Assembly: GCA_000827265.1 (NCBI GenBank)
Contig: KN834763.1
Location: 620,001 to 684,000 of the forward strand
Length of the DNA stretch: 64,000 bases
Reading direction: 5' to 3'
Source: Collybiopsis luxurians FD-317 M1
Taxonomy: Eukaryota; Basidiomycota; Agaricomycetes; Agaricales; Omphalotaceae
The position numbers and the translations under genes are program-made. Under the pieces are notes generated by a model. The model was not told where the DNA came from and searched no databases. It saw nothing but the letters and a program-made list of their open reading frames with translations. This document shows, in pieces, positions 23,004-34,804 of the stretch (position 1 is its first letter; the number at the start of each line of letters is the position of its first letter).

Positions 23004-24960
23004 ATGGCTTTCGAGAACTCCAGCCCTGAGTTAAGAGCAAGTCCAGTTTCTCTTGACAGAAACCTGTCTAGCAATTTAGGCTTAAATTTTTTACATTCAA
23101 AAGCACCGCCAACCCTGACTCGATTTATTCTCTTATTCTTCTCCGTGCTCTCATCCGCGTCACCTGGATTTCCACCGATCAAGGTATCTCAAGAGCTTCC
23201 TTACCGCAGAATACCTAATGATCGTTTATTTGTCTGAGAGTTTCGCCCAAGTTTCGTCGGTCAACTCCTCGAACGCGCAATATCCTTCATATACGTTATC
23301 GCCCTATCTGTTCAAATTCCTCTCCCCCTTCTGAGTCTACGTTAACGCTACGATACCCTCATCAGAAGTCTCGGCGAATGGATACCTGAAAAGAGACTCC
23401 GGTAGGTTCAAATGTGTACGTCCTTGCGGGGTTCGGTGGAATCCTTCTCGAAGAACCAAGAAAACATCAAAAGTGAGAGGTTACCATCTCTTCGATCATG
23501 GAAGGTTTGCCATATGTAGCTGTCGCATATGATACTAAACTTTGTTCAACTAAGACTGGTAGCGTGTAGCTGCATTCAAACGTCTGGCACGCGCGTCGCC
23601 GTCCATGGAACTCATAGAGCACAATGTGCGCGGGCGTGAAGGACTGGACTTCATTTGGGGTTCGATTAAATACCTTTAATAACCTGTCATTGTGTCTCCT
23701 CCAAGGAGAAGACTGTCATTCCATTTTAGGGCCTATATATTCTTCATTTCCTGCGTAATAGGCTACGGAAACCTTTTCGCCACATGCAACTATTCGGACT
23801 CTGTTCAAAGTTGATGACAAATTCGTTATCAGAAGCAATCGATAGCGGTCGATACTGCGGGGACAGAATATCCCAACTTCGATTCGGGTAGAAATGAAAT
23901 CAAAATGTGGTGGCATCAGTGAGATTCTGCTCAGAATAACGGTGAGCGGCTTGAATGGACACAGTGGACGCAAAAGAGCTTATATGGAAACCCATAAATT
24001 CTGGAGGCTTTGGCTCGTTTGTTTTTAGCCTATTCAGTCCAATTAAAAGTAGTAGTGGGGCAATTACAGCCTACGGTAAGTAGTTTGCATGAGGCTGGAG
24101 CGCTTTTGCAGCGCAGGTGGGAGCGGCTCTTCCGTATTTGAAAGTGGCATTTGTTTTTGCGTCCACTGTGGAAAACTGGAAATTTTGGTGATGGTCGGTT
24201 ATGATTGTGAGAGCCAAAATTCAACGTCCAAGTCTGACAACTGGGCTGATTCTGTGCGACGATGAGATTCAGACGTAATAGATTGCCGGCATAATACTAC
24301 TAGTCCGGCTGTAAGTACTCTTGCTAATTCATTAATCTGATTCAACACCACCAAATCCATGGGTCTGAGATTGGGGGACCTGTGTCGCATAGAATATATT
24401 ATACAAGTTATAACGAAGGGGTTGAAAACGGGGTTGCCGGCGTTTGATATTGATTCATAATAAGTGCCTGCAATATGTACGCATACAACTGCTTTCTACT
24501 TACTGTAGAAATTCACCAAAGGCGCTTTGACGTTCCTTCATCATCACTAGCATCACTCGGATTCACTCTCCATATCATTATGAACCTTTGTACAAGGCGT
24601 ACAAGACGGGTATGCATTCGCCGTGCCTGTTTCGGAGGTTTTAGTGATATGTCCAGCTTTGACCGCTGTCATGGGATCTACTTACAGAGTTCATGCAGTT
24701 ACGACTCTTTTCAAAGCCGGACTCATATGCCCCCGGAGAGCGGTTGCTTCGTACACCCTGTAAGGTTAGCCGTTTTGACTGGAAATGAAACATTTACTCT
24801 TCATTGTCTCATAAATGCAGAGGAAGCTTCTGGAGAACCTGGGAAGCCGCATCTCTCAACATCTATACCAATACTGACCACCCCTGCGCCGGTATTTTAC
24901 CTCAATCCACCTCGGGACCACCGGCATCAGGCCGGAGTTTCAAACGAAAAATCACACTAG
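23004..24960 (+). pseudogene. Probable decayed multi-exon membrane-protein gene (tentatively TMEM135/Pmp52-like)
   Basis: Successive coding-like blocks on the plus strand do not join into one frame. Block 1 (from 23004) starts MAFENSSPELRASPVSLDR and has a GTATCT donor at about 23181. Block 2 has FVGQLLERAISFIYVIALSV, then PLPLLSLR followed by an in-frame TAA, and in the same frame LIRSLGEWIPEKRLR followed by TAG. Block 3 is in another frame: NVYVLAGFGGILLEEPRKHQ, then K and a TGA. Near 24740-24880, CFVHP and SFWRTWEAASLNIY lie on either side of a good-looking intron but in different frames. The order (hydrophobic segments, Gly-rich segment followed by Glu-Pro-Arg, Cys-His-Pro-like element) reminds me of fungal TMEM135-like peroxisomal membrane proteins; that link rests on memory of the family pattern and is tentative. 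Alternatively it is random open frame, or a live gene with introns I misread. Confidence 0.35.
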
Positions 24961-25158
24961 AATATGACTTTATGCCACATTATCGTTCCGAACGGTTGTG
25001 ATTCACAGGAATCACACAATAACAGAGTGGTTCGTACCGGGGGAGAAAATACGATTGATTCAAGATTATATTGATAGGAAAGCTAGTCGAGACTCAAGAA
25101 CAATCCGGCCGAGTTCATCATAAGCTGCGAGAAATAACATGGTCGCATCTGGGGGACT

Positions 25159-27309
25159 TCAAATGAGCTGTCCGCAGTGTCCGTTTCGGCCTTCTCTCAC
25201 AAAAATTACACGGGAAACGAGCATGCCAAAAGCTCCGCATACCACAGAAATCTGTAGACAAAAAATGTTATGGGCCTTCCATGACATATCAAAAGCAAAG
25301 ACGGACGGCACTGAAGATGATGCACGGCAGCCAAACCAGAGAACCGTTGGATCCAGGGGGATGCAATAAGGCACCTTCGATGGGTGTTCCGATTAGCATC
25401 CAAAATCCGACGCTGGTGAAAGCGAAACCCATGCGCAACCTGAATCGTCTTAAAAGAGGAACGCGATGTATGTTTTCGTCGGCACTCACCCTGGCTGTCC
25501 GGACTGTCGACTGAGTAGTCCGATTATTGAAGGAATCAATGAAATATCTATGTCGCTTGAACATTCGGAAGAAAACAGATCGAAAAGTAAACTTACACGA
25601 CCCGGAAGTAAACCCATAGAACAGGCTGAAGATTATTAATCCTACTAAAGAATGTACCGCAAGCACCACAAAGAGAAGCGCGGCGGTCACAAACAGACAC
25701 GGAATGATCATATTGTATGGGCCAAGTCGATCTGCAAAGAAATTGGGGATAAGTCTGCCTGCTACGCTTCCAGCATTGACCAGCTAGTGAAAATGAAGGG
25801 AAGGAAAACAGAAGTAGATTGAGATCTCAAAGCGGAAGGTATGACAGGTTGACGGAACGCGTACTGCCAGCTATACCATGGAGAATGAAGATTTCAGTGA
25901 GATCGTGGTCAACGAGGGTCAGACAACAACAATAGATACGTACCGCATAGAAAGCAAGACGAGCAGTAATGCCGTGATCAATAGCGTAAAGTTGAATATA
26001 GAAGTCTGGAAGAGGGTCCCGATCAGGCGCGACAACTGCTTACTTGCATAACGGCGACTGACAGGGGAAGAAGAGGCCCAAAGCTACCATACAAGCGCTG
26101 ATTTATGTTTAGCGTAAATGATGAAAAGTGCCCAAGGATGTCAAACTTACGCGCCGATAGATATCATAAAAGGGATATCTTGAAACGCGTTCTTCATGCC
26201 AAAATGTACTCCGCCTCTACTCACCACGGGCAGGGACTTCATCAAGAAGTTTGCCAAAAGCAATAAAGCGCCTGCCAGTGCTCCAGCAGCCCGATTTGCA
26301 GTGGCAAATGAAGCTTTCTGGACTAATCGATTGAGCAGAATCGGCCATATGATACCACCTACGGACGCGCCCTAGAAAAGGTTTCGTTATCGGTAAGCTT
26401 CCTGTACTCTCGGACATCAGCTCAGGGGTGCGCAAGGCAAAAAATTCACCGTGACGGCAATGCCAATAGCGAAAGATCGTCGCTTTTTGAAGTGTTGAGA
26501 GATCACGGTCAGCGAAGGAATGAAGAGTAGAGCTTGTCCTAGCCCTATACCAATAGCTTGTGCTAGGAAGACCTGAAAGCTATAGTCAGAGGTACGCCAT
26601 AGGACTGTACTGGAAGAGAGCGCACTTGGTAATACTGGCCTTTACGTACCAGTGACAGCATGAAGATTGAGAAGACTTCAAGAAAGGAGCCCAGAGCTAT
26701 CATATGTCGACTAGTTGCATCGAATATCCATGTATTTGAATGGAAAACTGAGAAATTACAGTAAAACTCACAAATAGCCAGCATCAAAAGCGTGCCCCAC
26801 AAATACACCTGGCGCGTATTGCATAAAGAATTGAAAACTTCCTATCCAGCTATAGTTGCACTCTTAAGATTCATAAATGAGAGAAAAAGAAAATCTGCAG
26901 AACCTGATGTCAGATGGGCTTTTGTTTGCGAGAAAGTCTCGCGTGTATATATCTTGATAGATCCCGAATGCGTTGGAGTATCTATTGACCACCAGAACTT
27001 TAATTGGTACACTCTGGACAAGCTTTGCAGCTTACCCAACGGTACAGAATTGAACCATGAAGCTGTATAAATCCCGACGTCGTGAAGACAGGAGAAGGCA
27101 GTCAGCTATGCAGAGTCGTACCATCCCGCAATGGTTAACCATGCTTCCAGTCCGCCATCTGTCGGTCCCTCTACGTTGGTATTCTGCGTTCCTACTGACC
27201 CAAGATCTTGAGGTCGGCGAGACTTTATGTTATTGAATTCCGAAATGTCCTTGATCCTCGAAGGAAGAATGTCTTCTGCATGCGAAACAGACATCGATAC
27301 TGGGGTCAC
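25159..27309 (-). CDS. MFS transporter, monocarboxylate-transporter (MCT) type
   Basis: Membrane transporter of the fungal MCT-like branch. The start at 27309 (or the next Met at 27294) opens a hydrophilic N-tail followed by the family hallmark PTDGGLEAWLTIAG, that is D-G-x-x-x-W leading into helix 1. Later exons carry hydrophobic helices and a Gly-rich loop. The C-terminal half has LVGLIIFSLFYGFTSG, then after an intron VSADEN leading to RMGFAFTSVGFWMLIGTPIE (the R-x-G...GTPI.GAL motif of this family), and a last exon ending REGRNGHCGQLI with a TGA at 25159. There are about eight introns. Total about 450 residues. The substrate is unknown; relatives in fungi are often riboflavin, carboxylate or unassigned transporters. 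Confidence 0.82.
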
Positions 27310-28130
27310 TGGCGGGCAAGGTTGTAGGGGTCGAAGAACTGGCAGAAGTTATCCGTCGTAGGGACCTTGCACGAGGCCGATATATAAGGCGCCGTCGGTA
27401 GAATCAAATGGAGACGACGGATATAGTGGCAATATTTGCGTCTGAGAAGCTGGTCTGACTGCCGACAATAAAATTAAGCATAATGATGGACCCAAACCAG
27501 GCGGATGTGATAATGAAAGCGAAGAGAAATGCCCGCAATCGAAGCGGTGCGATTGGAGTGCCTGTTGTATATACACCGAGCCTGCATGCATGTTTGAGCA
27601 AAAAAAGAGCTCGGGCGGTCAAGCGAAAAGCGAAAACGAGGGATACATTGCGTAAAGCGGTGAAGTCCGAATCTCAACCCACGTCGAATAAGATCAACGG
27701 GCCACCGCGTACTGAATTTTAAATTTTGAAACGAGGGACGGCGTCGTGGGCTCGTATGTAAGACCCAGGAGCATTACTTGGAGTCAGAAGTTTCAGACCC
27801 CTCGCAATTGGTGAAATCTTGTGGTATATGACTGTGTCATCCCCGCCCACGATGGATCGACCTCTCAATTTGCATGAATCCGCTGCAAGAACGTTCCAGC
27901 GTAAATTTCATCCGCCTCCGAAGACGAATAAACTCTTGATAGCAATGGAGGAAGGAAGCGCGTGTCTTGTTTGGTCAATGGTCCGAAAGTTAAAGGAGGG
28001 CTACTCGCGAGCCTTTTGGCCCTTCGTGCAAAGATGTACAAGACGTTCATAATCCCCATCGTGATCGGGTTCATATTAAGGTAAGTATGTCTCTAAGAAT
28101 TATGGATAATTACAAGACTAAGGCACGAGT
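27310..28130. other. Intergenic region
   Basis: About 820 bp between the MCT-type transporter start and the stop of the PEBP gene. It should hold the transporter promoter. Plus-strand ORFs (for example 27483-27722, Lys/Arg-rich) have no recognisable features. Confidence 0.4.
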
Positions 28131-29877
28131 TTACCATAAACTCATCGCCAATATCGCGGTGACTCCATACACAATACCCGTGGTCATCGTAGAACGAGCC
28201 ACCCCATTGTTTTGAGCCGTTGAACCGTCCGCAGCAGATCCATTGAACGGCCCTTCGAAGAAAAAGTTGCCAGCGATAGGCTCTCCCAGTCCTACCGCCT
28301 CCGCAAACGAAGTAAGGTTGAAGCCAGTGATAGGTGTGGAGGCATTCACCAGCGCAGAGGCTGCCTCCCGGAAATTAGAAGGTTGGATGTATAGCAACAA
28401 TGTGTAACTAAAACGATCAAAGTTCGTATGAAAGACCTTTTTATCTCGAGATGAAAACCTACCGGTGAGGATCTGAACCGTTTGGCGGGCCAGGTGATAT
28501 GTAATCCGACAGCGCAGGAGTTGAGTTGACGAGGAGAGAGGTGCCCGCGGAGGAAGAACCATTAATTGACAGATCGCCCAAAATGAGGTGTCTGAATTCA
28601 GACAAGCTTCGATTCTGAGGGGTGGGCGCGTCATCGTCGACGATTGCAATGACGAACGTTTCGTTGACTTGCGAAACGCAATTAACGAATGCACAGAAGC
28701 GCAAGAACAACGAGACTCACCCAAGGATGCATTAGTGTAGGTCAGCCAGAAAGCTGGTATGTCTACAGTTTCTATAAACGAGTTGGAGCTGATACAATTT
28801 AGAGCAATCGTGAAACATACCTGGAATAGTCATGTTCCCTCCAGGTGTCACGTAAATGGGACGATCTGCGCTGGTGTAAGCCACGTCTAAAAGCGCTACA
28901 GGATTGAAAGACGGAGTGATATCTGGCACAATATGATTATCCAGGAATTTTTGCTTAACGTCCGAGACCGATAAAGACGAAGGCAAAGGCGTGGCAGTCG
29001 ACACCGAAGCTGAAGCCGTTGAAGACACATTGCTCCCAGCAGGTCCTTCGAGGAAAAAGGTACCTGCGACAGGATCACCTAGCCCCACAGAAGAAGCAAA
29101 CGACGACAGATTAAATCCTGTGACTGGAGTCGTTGGCTGAATCAGAGAGGAAGCAGAAGCACTGAAATTTTGGGGCTGCTTGAAAAGCAGGATCGTATAC
29201 CTGAATCAATATCGGAAAGTGTCAGAATTTTTCCCCCTCTGCAACGTAGATCTAGTACCTGTGCGGGTCAGATCCGGGTGGAGGTCCTGGAGATACATAT
29301 TCAGAAATCGCAGCTGAGAGATTGGTGAGTCGAGCGGTTCCATTAGGTTCTGAACTGCTGATGACAAAGTCACCACCAATAAAGTGCCGAAATTGAGATA
29401 GACTTGTGTTTTGGGGCGTAGGTGCATCCGGGTCTATTAGCGCCACTACAAATCTCTCCTGCACTGTTGACCGGGAAAGGATACGACTTAATTTGGTAAA
29501 AAGACTCCAAGCTATCAGATGAACGTACAGAGCGTAGAATCGTTGTAAGTAATCCAAAACTCAGGCTCATTGACAGTCTCTGGGGATGAAGGTTAGCGAT
29601 ATGACGGTCGCATTGGGAGTTGAAGATATTTACGGTTGGCTGTCAATCCACCTCCTGGCCCAAAGATAATACCGGTCTGCGTAGATGAGTTGATGTATAC
29701 GGCTGAGAGGAGAGCCGTCGGGTTGAAGGTAGAGATAACATCTGGGACAATCTTTGCATCCTTGAAGGCCGCCTCAACAGATGCAGGACTGCCTACCACT
29801 TGGGCCAGAGCCGCAGTAGAGCTAAAACATACGTAGATTGCGGCCAGCGTGGCGCAATTGCGTAGAGAAAGAGTCAT
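28131..29877 (-). CDS. Secreted protein with two tandem PEBP (phosphatidylethanolamine-binding) domains and GPI-like tail
   Basis: The start at 29877 gives a signal peptide (MTLSLRNCATLAAIYVCF, then a small-residue cleavage region ending in ALAQ). PEBP domain 1 follows: an SVEAAFKDAKIVPDVISTF entry, the ligand-site motif DPDAPTPQN, and later GSDPHRYT. The frame continues without a stop through a Ser/Thr/Ala-rich linker (NVSSTASASVSTATPLPSS) straight into a second copy: SDVKQKFLDNHIVPDITPSF, DDDAPTPQN, and GSDPHRYTLLLY. The C-terminus is Ser/Asn-rich followed by a short hydrophobic end (TGIVYGVTAILAMSLW), consistent with GPI anchoring. Introns sit at matching places in both halves, before the DxDAPTPQN exon and before the HRY exon. 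PEBPs bind phospholipids or inhibit carboxypeptidase Y-type proteases; an extracellular double-domain form is unusual. The second domain has DDD in place of DPD. Confidence 0.85.
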
Positions 29878-32056
29878 GATAACTAGAGAATTATAGTATG
29901 CTAGTCCTCTGTCAGTAGTAGTAGACAGCGATTGTGAGTCGGGCTTGGGCTTGAACTGCCGTTGAACATGGCGTCGACATAGAATTTATACCCTTTCTCT
30001 GTGCATCTCAATTAGCCAAATCAAACAGAGATGAGTAAAGAAAAACTTGGATAAGTAAGCAAGACGGGATACTTTTGATGTCCATTGCACTGACGGTGGC
30101 AAAGGCGGTGAACTTGGAAATCAAACGGCAGGCTATGGCGGGCATGTTCAATGTTGGACGGATTCAAATAGCATTTAAATAGCGTCACAGTGCCTTGAAG
30201 TGCGACGTTCTACAGCCTTGTTGCGCCCATGTATTCTGAATTCATGATTTTGGGAATGTAATTGATTCGGAGATGGACCGAAGTCGGGTATCGTCCGCTT
30301 CCACTCGTCCGTCCACGATCCGCAACAGAGTTGTTGGGATGTAGTTGGGATGTAGTAAGAGCTCGGGTTCTCGATTTGATACTATATTCCAATCAGTCTG
30401 CGCATACCTCCGAATTTGGCTTTATTCAACCTCGGACTCCCGCCTTGATATACTTGAGATTGACTACAGTTAGAGACCTTGAGCTCTAAATAGGTTTCTA
30501 CATCTTGGAATGTGACTTTTTGGAATGTGACCTCTATATGGCTTGCCTTACTTATTCCATTGTAGTAATGCTTGTCATTCGAGGAAATGGTAATTTTGCC
30601 TTGGTCTTTTAACTACTTTGTGGCAGCTTTCCAGCAGTTCACTGGCGACCTGCTGGCTGCAACTTACCAATGAATTTCGAACGATTTGCCAAGAGCTTTC
30701 AGGCAACATTTTTGCGGCACGTTAGATACCATATCAAACGAACGACAACGTCACCTTGAACGATGGAATGCATCTGCCGAGCACAGTTTGGGCGTTATAG
30801 ACCAATGCCCGAAGGAAATGCTTCAAGTTATTCAGCAGTGATTCGGGAATTCGGACAGCTTTTGGATAACTTACCGATAGACTTACCGATGGCTCACCGA
30901 CAGCTGTCAAATAACCATTACACTCATCACGGCCTACTCAGAATGACTGGACTCGTTAACGACTTGTGATCATTCCAACAGCAAGACGCTCATCTTGTTC
31001 ATCGTTGATGGTATGGTCAACTTGAATGGTGCAGAGAATGGACTGACCACCCCAGATATCTATTTGACATTGATAACGGACGTTTATCATCCCCCCTAGA
31101 GAAGTTAAGCCGCACTTGGTGGTTGCTATCACTGATATTCACAAGAGGCACGGTCTACACCGGATTTTACCAGTACAACAACGCCACAACCGAACGTAAC
31201 AGGTACTACCCAGAGTACTCTCTCAATTTGATTTGAACTTGAAGCTTGAAGTGTGACAAGGTCAGTTCGGATCGGGATGAGCTTGTGCAGTGTGGATGCG
31301 GGGTGTTCCTGGATTCGTTGTTGTGGTGCATGATGAGGAGATTATTTAGTCTTTGTGGCAGACTCGGACAAATAAGGATTACTGCAGTACGAGGAAAGCT
31401 CTGTTGACTCCTTCTACTTCCATTCGATCAAAACTTCCAAGTATCAAGAGCTGTGTAAGCGCCCATGCATGTAAACCAATGGTCCCGCACGATAAAAGCC
31501 CAGCCCACTTGGTTTCCAAGGGCGCTAACACACTTTGCACTATACTGAAAGTACCGCCTCTGGATGTAACAGTTTGTCACAAAACAGCAGGGAAGACGCA
31601 GGAAAGTACATGGAAGTTTCAGTAAAGCGCACGAAAGCTCCAGTAATATAAAGCGCGCAGAGGTTTGTTCAAAAGCTGCAGTGGAGCTGTACGTCAGTTA
31701 TGGGAAAGCGGCTGGTAAATTGTATGACAGTGGATCTTTGGGAGCATCCAGGTAAAAACTGTCAGTTGGGACATGCCCGACGCTCTACCCCAGCTGAGAG
31801 CGGGGAAGGAATGAAGGAAGTAACGAACCCTTTAAGCGCCCAAGTAGCTGATTTAAAAAAATATAAGCGCACAACTGATATCGATTCATACATTTTTTTC
31901 GTACGGTAAAAATATTTTATACAGGAAAAGAGTAATAATATAGCATTGTATGAAATAGTCCAAAAATACAGTATGTAGACATCACAAACATTAGATCATT
32001 TTGGAAGAAAAGGTTGAGAAAAGGCGTAGAATTGTCATTAATCATCTTGCAATACC
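29878..32056. other. Long gene-poor region
   Basis: About 2.2 kb between the PEBP gene start and the SUR7/PalI gene stop. The first 150 bp should hold the PEBP promoter. Elsewhere only short frames without family likeness are seen. Small local repeats occur, for example TTGGAATGTGAC twice near 30506-30531 and TACCGATRGACT-like units near 30870-30900. I find no tRNA, no transposase motif and no terminal repeats by eye. Confidence 0.4.
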
Positions 32057-32797
32057 TTAATAGGCATCTCTGGGTCTACGATAGCGGCCGAAGACACCAC
32101 AGCAGCTAGCCAAGACTCCAAGGGCCAAGGCAACGAGAGCACCAAGACCCAACCAGTTGGCATTGCCAAATTGAGCAGGAACTCCTTGGTCGCGGAAGCG
32201 ATCGCGGGCAATCCCAAAGAGTACCATTTCGAGAACCCAGACAACAAGGGTCACGATCAAGGCTAGTGCAGTAGCAAGGAGCATGAGTACAGTACCCGAA
32301 CGGTCTAAAATTCAACGTCAGACTACAGAGCACGTGGAGTAAAACCAAAAAGCTCACGATAAGCTGCTCCGCATAGGCCAAAAAGCATGCCAAGTCCGGA
32401 TAAACCAGCAGCTATAGGGTATAGGATAAGGGTTTTGGTAAGATTGTGAATAACCTCAGTGTTGAGTTTCGTTGAGCTGAGTGTTAAAGTTAGTCTAGAT
32501 ATTAGATGTCACTCGGATGGCAAAGCTTACTCGAAGCCTAATACAGAAGGATTCAAGTCATAACCAATATGTGTTTGTGAGCCAGTGAAACCAAAGACTC
32601 CATAGTGGACTTGAGCTGAGCCTGTGCCAACATTCAGGAACGAAATTTTTTCCCAAGTAGGAGCGGACACGGAGACCTATAAAATATCAATGTTTAGGTG
32701 AGAAAGGAAAGCGACGGGTATGAAAGCATACAAATATAAGCAGCACGGTCGCTGCGAAGACACATAAGAGACCTGGTATTGCTGGACCTGCTGCCAT
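32057..32797 (-). CDS. SUR7/PalI (Rim9)-family tetraspan membrane protein
   Basis: Four-helix plasma-membrane protein of about 200 residues, claudin-like in topology. The start at 32797 gives MAAGPAIPGLLCVFAATVLL (helix 1). The extracellular loop has FLNVGTGSAQVHYGVFGFTG, the family's usual Gly/Phe-rich segment. Three more hydrophobic helices follow, the last two seen as LLATALALIVTLVVWVLEMV and LGLGALVALALGVLASCCG, with FGIARDRFRDQG between them. It ends RYRRPRDAY with a TAA at 32057. Two or three short introns interrupt it. Family members act in pH sensing (Rim9/PalI) or at eisosomes (Sur7); which applies here is not decidable. The cytoplasmic tail is very short, unlike long-tailed PalI proteins. 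Confidence 0.82.
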
Positions 32798-33458
32798 TAC
32801 TTGGAAAGATGCATAGGCACAGCGTCCGCAGCCTTTTTAAAGCTTTGGTGGAGTTAATGGTGGAGGGAAAAATTTATAGCATGACGTTGTCAAATGACGT
32901 CTCGGAATTTACGTCATTGTTCCTTAACGTTGAATGAGTGCCTCCTTTTAGGAACGCCGCTCAACAGCTTTTTGACCATTTGGCGAGCATTTTCTTACTA
33001 GTCTACTGCGCAGACGACTTTGCTTTGCACCGCGTCTCTACCGCGCGTCTTCAGTCTGAGGTACACGGGCTAAAGTATCCGATTCGCCTACTACATGCGA
33101 GTAATCATGTGGTTTCATCTGTCGGTCTTGGCGGGCCGTTTGCGAAAACTTGCTTTGACCGAGTTACTTTTCCGACGAACATAAAGCCACCTGCAGCTGC
33201 AGCTGTGCCTCGGCCGTCGAGATGCACCTATAATTAGAAAATGGCTACCAATTCAGTTTCTTTTTGGAATTCCGTCAAAGTCTTTTTTGTCTTTTGGAAA
33301 TCTCTCACCCTATTGTTATTGCCGATACTTATACATGTCATCCGCTGCGGCTTCATTTATCTCAATTTTCGGTCAGTGCCTCTGGCAGCCATCGACTGCG
33401 CCATCCATTTCACGTCTCGCTCTTTCTTTTTTCACGACTTACGACACGGACCTCCAAC
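32798..33458. promoter_or_regulatory. Divergent intergenic region with three CRE-like (TGACGT) sites
   Basis: TGACGT occurs at 32882-32887, TGACGTC at 32895-32901, and the inverted half-site ACGTCA at 32911-32916, all within 35 bp and 85-120 bp upstream of the SUR7/PalI start. Such sites are bound by bZIP factors of the ATF/CREB type in fungi. The remaining sequence is pyrimidine-rich toward the start at 33459, as in many fungal 5' leaders. No gene is seen. Confidence 0.45.
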
Positions 33459-34292
33459 ATGACGTCTAGTTCGACTCTCAACTACTCTACCTCTGATCCT
33501 AGCTCGTCCTCTTTCTCAGAAGATTGTAGCCTCGTATTCGGTATTGCTGCCGAAGATTCAGAGTTTACATCCTACGATGATTTTTGTGCCCTAATGAGAA
33601 GACGGTGAATGATCTTGACCCGTCAGTCACGCACATAGTCCTCAGTTTGCGTTGCTTTTCATCTAGCGTAGGGGAAGATATTAACACACCTCAAGTCCGA
33701 CCAAAAAAGTTTTCATATGTCCGTAATTGGCGCAGCGGGGTAGGACCGGCCGATTTGACGATCCTTGTGCCTCCGTCTCCTCTGTGCGTCTTGATGCCTT
33801 CTCTGTGTTAGTAACTACTATATCCAAATTCTCAGGTTTCAATCGTTCGATTCTCCCTCGTCCCCAGTAGCCTCGATAGATTTGTCGCGACTCTGCGTTA
33901 CATCTATTCCTCCATCTGAATGCGAGGTCTATCAGCTTTCCGATCCAGCCTCTAGCCACGAGCGATCTGCTGTTGTCGAAATTCCCGCTGAATTCCACGA
34001 AATCTACGACGCAGATCTAGGACGCACCGTGACGCTCGAAGCGTCAGAAATAGTGTCACCATCCTCGTTGCCAACGTTGACGTTTCCAGAAGCGAATAAA
34101 CCTCAATGTTGGCCTGCATTCCCTATCACGGTGCCTTTCCTACGTGCTAAAGATTGTTTAGGTCTTGTTCCGTCAGGGTCTTCCTCGAGCAAATTCAAGC
34201 CTGCCCGTCTCCAGAGTGTATCTTCAACAATCCGATGGCTTCCGACGCGGATAAAGTATATAATTTTATCCCAGACTACGGTCCGTAAATAG
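33459..34292 (+). CDS. Small hypothetical protein, three exons
   Basis: ATG at 33459 (MTSSSTLNYSTSDPSSSSF), intron 33605-33666 (GTGAAT..TCTAG), exon to 33783, intron 33784-33835 (GTGCGT..TCTCAG), last exon to a TAG near 34292. The joined frame gives about 240 residues with no stop. It has a Ser-rich N-terminus, a middle part with SPVASIDLSRLCVTSIPPSE, and a basic C-terminus (RWLPTRIKYIILSQTTVRK). A pyrimidine-rich leader precedes the ATG. I recognise no domain. Clean splice sites and frame continuity over three exons are the main support. Confidence 0.55.
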
Positions 34293-34804
34293 AGGTTCTT
34301 TCCTCTCAAGAGCAGTGCTCTTGTCTTGTTTTGGACTCTGAGGCTTGCTCCTCTCATCTTTCTTTTTCCATTTTCATACATATTTCCATGCCCATTCGAC
34401 GATCTCGCTTGCTTACCCAGCTCCCCCCTTTTACATTATACTTATCTATCCTCGCGATTGTAACCTTTCATGTCCAATGCCTTGAACTGAGCATTTCACG
34501 CAATATACTTGATTAATTGTCATTTCAAGTGTTTGGTTCCGTCTAGAGAAATATGGTGGCATTAGAGCACAAGTAAAGTAAGAAATGAATCGCGTAAAAA
34601 TACAAGCATCAGTATTCGACCCATGTAGCGAGAAATGCAAATGTCAAGCAAATATGAGGTGGGTTTGGTAGACAATATAAACAGGCAATCATATGGGTAC
34701 TTTTACGGTGAAGGAAAGCAATGAGAGTCATGGAGTAGGGATTCTAATGAAGGTCATAAGTTACATTATACCGAAATAATGCAATTAAAAGGAGGTAAAG
34801 GAGG
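34293..34804. other. Intergenic region between convergent genes
   Basis: AT-rich 3' flanks of the hypothetical gene and of the mitochondrial carrier. Nothing else recognised. Confidence 0.4.

Noticed and set aside
23650..23680. GGGGTTCGATTAAAT as a tRNA B-box
   Set aside because: Only partly matches the B-box; no matching A-box or cloverleaf can be drawn around it.
24475..24960. 161-codon ORF as an intact gene
   Set aside because: The segments with protein-like character (CFVHP and SFWRTWEAASLNIY) are in different frames around a probable intron, so this single frame is not a sensible protein.
29878..32056. Possible genes or transposon remnants in the 2.2-kb gene-poor region
   Set aside because: Only short frames; no terminal inverted repeats, target-site duplications, reverse transcriptase or transposase motifs seen.
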